Source of the DNA: Stomorhina lunata
Lineage: Eukaryota > Arthropoda > Insecta > Diptera > Rhiniidae
Length of the DNA stretch: 64,000 nucleotides
Reading direction: 5' to 3'
Assembly: GCA_933228675.1 (NCBI GenBank)
Contig: OW121741.1
Span: 19,477,497-19,541,496 of the forward strand
Shown: piece after piece, positions 12,501-24,500 of the stretch
Position numbering within the stretch: position 1 is the first letter of the stretch
Layout of the letters: every line of letters starts with the position of its first letter
The notes under the pieces: generated by a model
What the model was told of the DNA's origin: nothing
Seen by the model: only the letters and a program-made list of their open reading frames with translations
The model's database searches: none
Program-made: the position numbers and the translations under genes

Positions 12501-15500
12501 AAGTTGACGATAGGAAAATTTTTCGTAAGAAAAATTGACGATAGGAAGAGTTTTCTTAAGAAGAATTGACAATAGAAAGAGTTTGCTTTGCAAAACTTGA
12601 TGATTGGAAGAGTTTTCTTATGAAAACTTGATGATGGGAAGATTTTTTGATAGGAGGAGTTTCCTTAAGAAAACTTTACGATAGGAAGATTTTTCTTCAG
12701 AAAAGTTCTTTCAGGGGTAGTATCCCCAATTTTCGACAAAGCGAAAACCACGCATTTTATCTTATTTGCAAGACAGAATAAATACGAATTATTTTGTCCA
12801 ACCAACAAAACAACATAAAGCCAAAATTACCATCTAAACAGAAACACTCAATATTTTTCGGTTTTATTTTTTCTTTATTGCCCACACTTTTGTTATTGCT
12901 TGGTTTTTCTTTTAAAAGTTAAGTAAGGACTTTAGAACCCCCCTTAGAGCATTGGAGTGTTAAGTACTCTCTGCTTTTAGTTAATCTTTCAACACGATCT
13001 GCGTTGAGGTATTAAGTTTTTACTTTGGGAAAAATTTTAAAATACTCTGGGTTATCTGTTTTAAGACTTGAATTTTAATTTCTATTAATTAGTCGGATTT
13101 AAGATCTAGGGTTTACAACAAGTCGGCTTTCATTTTCGCAAATATTTACAAATTTATAATGAGATACAAAATTTTTATTTTGATATCATTGATTTTATAT
13201 CTTCCTCATCCGGGAATTAGTGAATCTTTAGAATATGATATAAATCTGGATCACCGAAATTCGATTTTACTCTCGATAAATAGCAGTAATGAGGCTTGTG
13301 AAGATTTTTATTCTTATGCCTGTGGAGCTTATGGGCAACATCAAAACTCAAAATTTTATCAGGAAATAACGGGACAAATGGATTATCAATATAATGCTTA
13401 TATCTTGAATCTGATCGAGTCGGCCTATCAGCATGATCATCAAGTCCCCGAACGCTGTCAATCGTTTGTGGAAAAAACCCGAGTTTATTTAAAGGCCTGT
13501 CGCAGTGAAACCAAAAGAAATTTGAGCAGATATCTTGAGGTTATAAAACCAGGCCCTGATTTAGAATGGCCTGTTTTGGAAGATCTAAAGAGTGGAAAGT
13601 TCAGAAAATGGCCTACTAAGGGAGACTTTGATGTCTGGAGTCTTTTGGGTGAATTAAAGTCTTATGGACTGAATAATGTTTTGATCAATTATCAAATTCT
13701 GGTAAATGGAGTGGATGACTTTGAGATACTAATGGAACCAGCTTTTATAGAAAATAATAGTACCTTACCGGATTTTAATATATTATTTGTTTTACTCAAA
13801 GGCTTGGGTTTGGAAAAACCGATAGAGGTATTGAAAAATCTAAGGAATACTAGTGATTTCCTGGTGAATTTACTGGAGTCTTATGAGGACGAGCAAGAAT
13901 CTCGAGAAATACTTTTTGAGGATTTAAATAAACTCTTTCCAAGACTTAATCTAAAGGGTTATTTGAGTAAACTTTTGAAACGAAAACTTAAACCAGATAC
14001 CGCCATTTTAATAAGAAATCAAAAGTATTTCCAATTTCTTAATGAGGAAATGTCAAAAAAAATTTCCAAAAAATCTCTCGGTAATTATTTAATGATTAAA
14101 TTTTTATACTTTCTGGCCGTGGATAGTACTTTGGATTTCAAGCCCATAGACTGTGTTAAGGATCTGAGAAATAAAATGGATGTGGCTGTGAATTATCTGT
14201 ACTATCATCACAATTATATCCGAAGAGCGGAAATCTATAATGCTTCAATTTGGCAAATGTTTGTTAAGATCCGGGACAAATTGATAAGTTACTTGGAGGT
14301 AAATAGACTTAATTTGCACTCCCACCAAAAGCAATTTCTAATAGAAAAAATCTCCAATATAACTCTAAATATCGGAAACTTACCTTTTAAGGCCACCTGT
14401 GATGATATAGAAAAGTTTTACGAAAATGTACCGCCTTTGGATAAAAATAATTACTTTAAAAATCATTTACTTTTGCTAAGACATCGCTTTGAAAAATCCC
14501 AGATTTTATACAATCCCGAACCCTCATTCTTCATAGCCTCCGACAATAGTATGGGCAGTTCATCGGGGGCTTTTTATGTGATCCGGCAAAATAGCATCAT
14601 TTTACCCTTTGGCAGTTTATCGAAGCCCATGTATGATGTACGTTATAATGATACCTTTAAATATTCTATATTGGGTTTAATATTAGCCCATGAGCTAACC
14701 CATGCCATTGATACAAATGGTCTGAATTTTGGTGTTTACGGTAAACCCTTAAGCGATAACTCCGATATCTTGAACAACCGGAATTTTCGTGAATCTCTTA
14801 ACTGTTTTGAAAGCCAACTCCAGACAGACAATATAGATGAACGCATTGCCGATATGGTGGCGATTTATGTGATCTCGGATATTTGGAAAGAATCTTCAGA
14901 TTTAACAATGTCCCCAAATGATATCGGGAATAAGGATTTCTTTTTGAATATGGCTCAATTCTTTTGTGGCCAAAGTTCTACAAGATTTGTGGATCATGAC
15001 TCAGATGCGCAGCGTTTAAATTTGATTGCCATGAACTCGGAGGATTTTGCGAGGGCCTTTGAGTGTCAAATTGGAAGTAAAATGAATCCCAAAGAAAAAT
15101 GTCGTTTGTATTAATAGAGTAAAATTACTTCAATAGATTTTAAGTTTAATAATAGTCAAATTGTGTATTAAAATATTTTTGTATTAATCTAATAAATGTC
15201 AATTTTTTATCAGGGAATAAAAATCTAATCATTTTAATGAAATTCCCTTTAGTAAAAAAATTTCCCTTTAAGGGAAATTTTACTTTTTGGCTTAATTTAG
15301 CCAAAATTTTCACTTTGAAGTAAAGTTTTTATCAGAGAATAAAAATCTTATAATTTTAGCAAAATTCCCCTCAAATAAAAAAATTTCCCTTGAAGGGAAA
15401 TTTTTGTTTTTTTGCTTATATTATAAAATTTTAGCATATTAATGTATAGTTTTTATCAGAAAATACAAATTTTGTAATTTTAACTAAATTTTCCTTCAGT

Positions 15501-18500
15501 AAAAAAATTTCCCCTTAAGGGAAATTTTAAATTTTAGCTAAAATGATGGACATATGTATTAAAATAATTTTGTATTAAAATAATTAATGTAAATTTTTTA
15601 TCAGAAAATACAAATTTAATAATTTTAACAAAATTTCCCTCATATAAAAAAATTCCCTTTAAGGGAAATTTTATTTTTTTGGCTTAAATTAGCCAAAATT
15701 TACGCTTTGAAGTAAATTTAATAAAAATCTTATAATTTTAACAAAATTTCCCTTAAATAAAAAAATTTCCCTTGAAGGGAAATTTTTGTTCTTTACTTAT
15801 ATTAGAAAAGCTTTGCATATTAGTGTATAGTTTTTATCTGAAAAAGAAAAAATTTGTAATTTTAAGTAAATTTCCCTCCAATAATAAAAAAATTAAGGGA
15901 ATCTAATTTCCCTCCGTTAAAAAAATTTCCCCTTAAGGAAATTTAAAATTTTAGCCAAAATGATGTACTTATGCATTAGAATAATTTAGTATTAAATAAA
16001 TAAATCTAAATTTTTTAGCTGAGAATAAAAATCTAAACATTTCAATAAAATTCCCTCTAGAAAACAAACTTCCCTTGAAAGAAAATTTTAATTTTTGGCT
16101 TAAATTAGCCAAAATTTACACTAAAAATAATTTTTTTTATAAGAAAAGGAAAATCTAATAATTTTAACTAAATTTCCCTCAAATAAAAAAATTTCCTTTA
16201 AGGGAATTTTTTTTTTTTACTTAGATTAGAAAATCTTTGCATATTAATGTGAAATTTTTATCGGAAAATAAAAATTTTGTAATTTTAACAAAATTTCCCT
16301 CATATATAAAAATTTCCCTTTAAGGGAAATTTTTGTTTTTTACTTAGATTAGAAAATCTTTGCATATTGGTTTATAGTTTTTATCAGAAAATAAAAATTT
16401 TGTAAATTAAACTAAATTTCCCTCCGGTAAAAAAAAAATTCCCCTTAAGGGAAATTTAAAATTTTGGCTAAAATAACGTACATATGTATTAAAATAATTT
16501 TGTATTAAATAAATTAATGTAAATTTTTTAACTGAGAATAAAAATCTAATCATTTCGATAAAATTCCCTCTAGAAAAAAAAAACTTCCCTTTAAGGGAAA
16601 TTTTATTTTTTGTCTTAAATTAGCAAAAATTTTTATTAGTGTATAGTTTTTATCAGAAAATAAAAATTTTGTAAATTAAACTAAATTTCCCTCCGGTAAA
16701 AAAAAAATTCCCCTTAAGGGAAATTTAAAATTTTGGCTAAAATAACGTACATATGTATTAAAATAATTTTGTATTAAATAAATTAATGTAAATTTTTTAA
16801 CTGAGAATAAAAATCTAATCATTTCGATAAAATTCCCTCTAGAAAAAAAAACTTCCCTTTAAGGGAAATTTTGTTTTTTGTCTTAAATTAGCAAAAATTT
16901 TTACTTTAAAGTACATTTTTTATCAAAAAATAAAAATCTAATAATTTCAACTAAATAAAAAAATTTCCCTTTAAGGGAAATTTTTGTTTAATTTTTTAAT
17001 TTTTTACTAAAATTATAAAATCTTTGTATAGTATAGATTTTATCAGAAAATAAAAATTTTATAATTTTAACAAAAATTTTCTACAGTAAAAGAAATTTCC
17101 CTTAAGGGAAATTTAAACTTTTGGCTAAAATGAGTGATATTTTTTTAGTTTTCTTAATAAAACTAATAAAATAAACGAAATTAGCAAAAAAAAAAAAAAA
17201 ATAAGATCATTCCTCCAACTAAAATTTCCCTTAAAGGAAAATTTAATTTCATGAGAATTTTTAACAAATTTTTGCCTACTAATGTTCGGTTTAAATAGAG
17301 GACAAAAGTATAAGAAATTAAACAAAATTTTCATACAGTAAGAAAAATTTCCCTTAAGGAATTTTTTTACGAATATAAAAAATTGGCTGAATATTTTTTA
17401 GAATTTTGCCATTTTTTAGAAAGAATTTTAAAAAGTTTTGTTTGTTATTACGGAAAATTTGTCTTTTGTTTTGCAAAAATTTTTCTTTAAATAGAAAATT
17501 TAGCAAAAGAAAGAAATTTTGAAAATTTTTTCTTATCTAGAGAATTTTTTTAAAATTCTGGCTTTTTTTACAAAATTTTATATGTTTTTAGGCAAAACTT
17601 GTCTTTTGTTTTGCAAAGTTTTTCATTCTGTAAATAATTTAGCAAATTTTGTCTTCCAAAGAAAATGTTTCTTCATCAGAAAACTTTCCAGAATTTTTAC
17701 CTTTTTTCGAGAAAATTTTATTAAAAGCTCTTCTAAAGAAAAGACTTTTCTTCAGAAATTTTTTTCTTCAAAGTGTCTGGCTGCATTGTATTTCATATAA
17801 AACACTTAAAATGATTTGTTTTTATATGAAACTCTTCTTGGGTTCTTTTGGCTGAGCTTTTTTCAGTAAAAGCTCTTCCAATCAATATGCAAAGAATTTA
17901 TCAGACTAAAAATATATAAAATAATAAGAGACCAAATTCTGGTTTATAAAAATTGTCTTATTGTTTAAGTTTATCGAATAAGCTTTTCTTTAAAAATACC
18001 CCATAAGAAAAAAACTTTTCCCCTACCAAAGTTTAGAATTTTGCACCTTTTGCTCTTAGATTATAAACTTGAAGCTTTTTAAATTCATGTCTGAAAATTT
18101 ACTTTTAATGTTACATTTTCATATATTATCTCATATATTTTTCTTATACAATATTTCAAAAATTGTTACTCTATAAAAATCTTTAGACGCAAAATACTAC
18201 ACATAAATCTTCTACAAGTAGACTTTAAAAAAGCTCAAAACTGAGAGATTTCAAATCTCATCAAAGCTGATATAAAACCAGCTTTTACGTTTTTCTATTT
18301 ATATTGAATTGGTATAATAAAATGAAATTTAAATAACAAAAACATTATAAATCTATTCATAGAATGGAAATGTTAATGAAAAGAAAAAATCTGTATAAAA
18401 TTGTGGAAGTAAAAAGTAAAATTTAGACAAAAACAGAGAAAAGCGAAAATTTGAAAATGCAAAACTACGAGTGTAATGAATTTTTTTAGCAATAATTAGG

Positions 18501-21500
18501 TAGCAAATATTGAACGAAATAAGAATGAGCTACTTAAACTTTAACTTCATCGGAAAGCTTTGTGCACTAAGAATATTGTTTTCAAGGCAATATTTTGGAA
18601 AATAATAAAAAAAGCTTTTTGGAGGATAAATTAATAAAAGTTTTAAAGTAAATTATAAGAATATATTTCTGTAAGTTCATAATATATGTAATAAAATTTT
18701 TTTAAAAATTATTTTCGAAAGTTAAGCTTTTGTCACTGAATTCTTAGGGTAACAAAAGCTCAGCTTAGATTTTATATGTGAAGAAAAGAAGCTTTTCATA
18801 TTATTTTAGAAGAAATTTTTGAAACAAGATTATTTTTGTTAACACTCAAATCAAATTCAAAACACCTTCAATCTATTGTATAAAAGCTTTTTCTTCTTTT
18901 AAAAGAAACGCTTTTGCTAACTTTCCTTTTCATATCATTTCAGAAGAAAATTATTAAATCGTCTTGAAAAAACAAATTTACTGTTATTTAAAAACTTTAG
19001 CGATACTTGTGCTAGTAAAACTATAAAAGCTTTTTTATAAAAAAAAATTTCCAAAGTATCACCGGAAAACTTTTATAAATTTTTGCAATAAATTTTAAAA
19101 AAATCATAAAAAAAAAGCTTTTAGAGAATTATTTTTATTAAAAATTACCTAAAGTCTACTGTTAAAAGCTTTATTATTTTGAAATAAAAGCTTTTTCTCA
19201 TTCTTTAAAAAAAAGCTTTTACTATTTTTTCTTTTCATATTATTTCTGAAGAAAATTATTAAATCCTTTAAAAATATGTATCTATATAAAAGCTTTAGCG
19301 GTAATTGTGCTAGTACAAGTATAAAAGCTTCTTTTGTTCTAGTACAAGTATTAAAGTATTTTCTAGTAAAACATTCATAAGTTTCTGTAATGAATTTAAA
19401 AAAAAGTAAAAAAGCTTTTAGAAAAAATATTTGTTCAAAAAAGCTTTTGAAACGAAAAGGCAGAAAATCTTTATATAAAAGTTTAAAAATTAAACAAATC
19501 TTTAGGAACCAAATCAAATAATCTTGAATAAACTTTTTTAAATTCAGTAAAATAAAAACTCTTAAATAAAAAGCTTTCAAAAGTAGAAATCTAATTTAGT
19601 ATAAAAGCTTCTTTTATAGAAAACTTTCTAAAGACATTTTTTTTAAATCTTAAAAAAAGCTTTAAAGAATATATTTTTAATAAAAAGCTTTTAAAAAGAA
19701 AAGTTGTTCGTGGTAAAATATTTATATAAAAACTTTAAATTCTTTAAATTCCCAAATACGAAAAAAATATACTTTTATAGAAACTTTTTTTAAGTTAGTT
19801 AAATAGTTAGTTATAAAAGCTTCTTTTATAGAAAAACATTTTAAAGTATTTTTTAGAGAAACATATAAAAATTTATGTAATGAGTTTTTAAAAATCTGTA
19901 AAAAAAACTTTTAAAAAAATAGTTTTACTAAAAAGCTCGCTGGAAGAAAATCTTAATATAAAAGCTTTGAATTAAAAAAAAAAAATATTTAGAAACAAAC
20001 TCAACAATAAATGTTTCTAGGAAAACTTTTTAAAGATAGTTTTAAGATGAAACTTCCTTTTAAATAAAAGCTCTTAAATTAAAAGCTTTTAAAAGTATAA
20101 CTTATTAAAACTAAAGACAGCCTATTAATATAAATTAGATATTTTTTTACTTATCTACAAATTAACTTTGTATAATCAATACTTATTAGACGAGAAAAAG
20201 CTTATATTTCCAACAGAGCTTTACAAGAAAGAAAAGAACGATATTTTAATAAATTAAATTCTAAAAGTTAATCTTTTAAGGAAAGTATATCGGGGAGGAA
20301 GTGCCCAGATTTTGATCTGGGTAAGTATTTTTAGATAAGAAAAAGCTCTTCTTACTGAGAGAGTTTTACAGAAAAACGGTTTTCTTGTAAAAAAAATCTT
20401 TGCAAAAGATATAAATTATATCTTTATTAATTTATTACTAAAGTTTAAGCTTTTTAGGAAATATGCCAGGTTAGGTTTCATAGATTTCTCAAAAGCTTTT
20501 CGAATAAAAAAATAGCTTTATAACAGCTTCAAAATAAGTATTTTTGAAAATAATTTGTAAACAAAAAAATTAAAAAAATTTTGTTTGACAATAAAAATTT
20601 TAAAATTAAATACTTCAGAAAAGCTTTAATTTTTCAGCTTTTCAAAGAATTCTACAACATTTTGGAAGCCTTATGTTATGCTTCAAATATAGTTCAGCGA
20701 CGCTTTTCTAATAAGACTATTTCTCAAAAGTGCAACAGATTAAAAGCTTTTTTTTAGTGGATTTATACAATAACTCAGACATCGTGAATAATTACTTTCT
20801 GACTGTTTAATTGCTTTATGAAGAGCTTTTTACAAAAGCTTTCATTAAGAAATGCTTTTTCCATATCGATATTTAATAAAAGTTCTCTTTAAGAATAGCT
20901 TTTTAAAAAAGCTTTTTTAAGATGATCTTTTTGTAAAATTTTCTGTTAAGAAAAGCTTTTTACAAAAGCTCTCTTTACGAAGAGCTTTTCACAAAAGCTT
21001 TCTTAAAGAAGAGCTTTTTTACAAAAGCTCTTTTTAAGAGCTTAAAGAAGAGCTTTTTTACAAAAGCTCTTTTTAAGAGCTTAAAGCAAGAGCTTTATTT
21101 AAAAAACAAACGAACAATTTTTACTGAAACTTTCCCTCAGAACAGCTTTTTACAAAAACTCTCTTTAAAAAGAGCTTCTCGCAAAAGATTTCATTAAGAA
21201 AAGCTTTTTACGAAAGCTTTCCTTAAGAAGAGCTTTTTACAAAATACCTCTTAAGAAGAGCTTTTTACAAAAGCTATGTCTGAGGAGAAAGCATTCATGA
21301 AAGCTGTTTGCAAAAGCTTTTATTTTTCAGTGTATTTGAGGAGAGCTTTTTGCAAGAGTTTTATTAAAAAAACAACCAAACAATTTTTACTTTTTATTAA
21401 AGCTATCTTTAAGAACAGCTTTTTACAAAAACTCTCTTAAAGAAGAGCTTTTCACAAAACCTTTCTTTAAGAAAAGCTTTTTACAAAAATTCACTTTAAC

Positions 21501-24500
21501 CAATATTTTCACATGTCTCAAACTTTTGCTCTACCCTAATCATCCACCTATTCATTCCTTAGACCGATTAGAAAATACAAAAAGAGCAAAAGAAGTATAT
21601 ATATAAAAAAATTCAAAACAAAATACAAAACGTAAAGAATTTTCAAAAGATTTTATAGACTTAGATTTTGATAGAAAATTGAAACAGAGATTAGTTTAAT
21701 ACAACAAGTACTTGGACGAGGAAGATTATAAGAAAAATAGAAAAATATTCAAGAAAAAATCAAATAAAATCAAAAAATAAAAATCTCTAATATATATAAA
21801 AATTACCAAAAAATATAGATAAAGAAAAATACATATAGTAAATCCACATGCATTACCAAGATTATATCACAAAAAATTTATAACATAAATACAAAGAAAA
21901 AAAAAACAAAGCAAATCTAATAAAATAGAAGCAAAAGTTTTTAACATGTTAAAGCTGAGCATTGTCTTTGGCCTTTTGGCGTCGATAATCTGGCGCACAA
22001 CACCGACAAATTGTCGCCAGACCCACAATCAAACACAGAACATCAATCAATTGGCTGCCTTAAATATTGAACGTTACATGGATGCAACGGCACGACCTTG
22101 CGAGAACTTTTATCAATATGCCTGTGGCAATTGGTATCAGCAGCATATTGACGAAATGGATTATGGTGATGTCTTGGGTTTAATGGATTATGAATTGAAT
22201 CGTAAACTTGAGCATTTATTACGCAAACCCATGATGTCACTTGTAACGGGGAACAGAAGCGATGAGAATTTAACCTTTCAACACTCCACAACAACAACAA
22301 CAGATGCTTCGTCAGATGCTTTGGCGTCAGAGACAGATGAAGGAGGGTCTTGGAGTGAAACGGCGGGTGTTTATGATAAAATACGCACCTATTACAAGTC
22401 ATGCAAAAAAGTTAAGCCCTATAATTTGAAAAAGTATTTGCAACTTATCCAGCCCGGAAGAGGTGTACACTGGAGTGTCTTGGCCAAGCAGGGAGGACGC
22501 AAATGGAATGCTGACAAGTTTGATTGGCTAGAGTCTATTGCCCGCTTGAGACTTTATGGCCTAAATGGTGTTTTACTCAAGGAACAGGTTTTACCCAGAT
22601 GGGATGAGTCCACTTCTATGAGTATCTATCTGGATAAACCTGACTTGGCTGAAACTTTAGCCATGGGTGAGGGTGTCATCATAGAGCTACTCATGGACAT
22701 AGGTCAGACAAAACGTGTGGCCAATGAAATAGCTCGTGAGGTCAATCTTTTCGAATTCAAGCTACACAAGCTACAAGAACTAGAGGACGAGGAGGGACCC
22801 AAGGAAATGCAGTTGAGCTATTTGCATGAATATATGCCCCAAATCAATTGGCTGGACTATCTCAAGGAGCTTAAGGGTCCCGATACCGATTTGGCCACCA
22901 CTGTTATCATACAAAATATACCCTATATGAGGTCTTTGGTTAAGCTACTCAATACCGTGAACTCTTCTACCCTTTGCAACTATATAATGCTCAAGTTCCT
23001 TATCTACCTCAAAAATCAGGGTCCCAATGAGATATCACGTCAAGAATGTATAGCCAGCTTGAGAAGAGCCATGCCCTTGGCCTTAAGCTATACGGTGGGC
23101 ATTCATTATTACAAAGATCAGGAAAAGAATGACAAGCAACTGGAAAGAATCTTCAAACATCTTAAGAACACCTTTCACAATATTGTAGAAGAAAATCGTT
23201 TACAATTACCCGAACCCATAGTGCAGACACAGCTGGAAAAAATTGATAGCATGCAGCTGAGAATAGGCTTTGCTCCACGTAACCTCTCCTCGGAATACTT
23301 TGATATGTACTATCAACGTATTACACTAGATCCCAATAACTTCTATGCTAATCAGTTAAGTCTTCTAAGGCTTACAGTAGAACACAGTCATGAGACCTTG
23401 GATCCACTCTCGAATCCCGAACTCTTGGCCGACGAGGCTGTCATCTCAGCCGAATGGCTGGGCAGCTCTTCATCTCCTTTATATCTCAAATCTCGTAATG
23501 TTGTTATAATACCTTATGGCTTTCTGAACATGCCCATCTATCAACGCAACTTGAGGGATATTTTCAAATACTCCATCTTGGGCTTTTCTCTGGCCCATGA
23601 AATGCTTCATGGTTTCGATTCTTCCGGCATTGATTATGATAGTTCGGGTAAAATTATGGGTCCCAGTGAGGAAATCTCGGCCAATCAACGTTTTATTCAA
23701 GGCCTAAGATGCATGCAAAATGAACTAGCCACTGGCTCGAGGAGTCTCAATGAAAAACTAGCAGACTATGAAGGCATACGCTTGGCCTATAATGCCTATT
23801 TTACCCTGAACTCTTCTAATGATATCACCCAACATTTCTCCAAGAATCTGCGTTCGCGTTTTCTTTTGCAGTTTTCGCCACAACAATTGTTTTTCCTCAA
23901 TTATGCGCAATTTTTCTGTGGCAAAGTTCATCCGAAATTGACTCACTCGGCTTATTTGGATCATGCCCTGGATGAGTTGAGGGTTTTGCAGACTCTGGCA
24001 AATTTCGAGGAATTTGGTAAAGTTTTCAATTGTGAGAAGAAGGATAAGATGCAGTCGAGGCATCGCTGTAGATTGTGGTGAAAATAATTTATTGTACAAT
24101 AATTTTTAAAGTTAAAGGAAATAAAATTAAAGAAAATTCAGAAACAACAAATTTTTTTAGTGTTAATAATTGTTGATCGCAAAAATTTGTTTTCTATAGA
24201 AAATTTGGTAATCGCCAAAGTTTTCTATAGAAAATTTGGTGATAGTCAAAGCTTTCTATAGAAAATTTGGCGATCGCCAAAGATTTCTGTAGTTTTTTGT
24301 TGGAAATTTGGTGATAGCCAAAGTTTTCTATAGAAAATTTGGTGATCGCCAAAGTTTTCTATAGAAAATTTGGTGATCGCCAAAGTTTTCTATAGAAAAT
24401 TTGGTGATCGCCAAAGTTTTCTATAGAAAATTTGGTGATCGCCAAAGTTTTCTATAGAAAATTTGGTGATCGCCAAAGTTTTCTATAGAAAATTTGGTGA

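Noticed and set aside
13159..15114. Catalytically dead peptidase
   Set aside because: HExxH, ExxxD, and the C-terminal His and Arg are all present at the expected spacing; only the substrate-binding Asn is missing.
19149..19580. 143-codon minus-strand ORF
   Set aside because: Lies wholly in the AAGCTTTT repeat tract; Phe/Lys/Leu composition reflects TTTT/AAAA repeats.
22043..22402. 119-codon antisense ORF in nested M13 gene 2
   Set aside because: Complement of a well-supported coding frame with family motifs; His/Asn-rich shadow. The same applies to 23479-23700 and 23758-24099.
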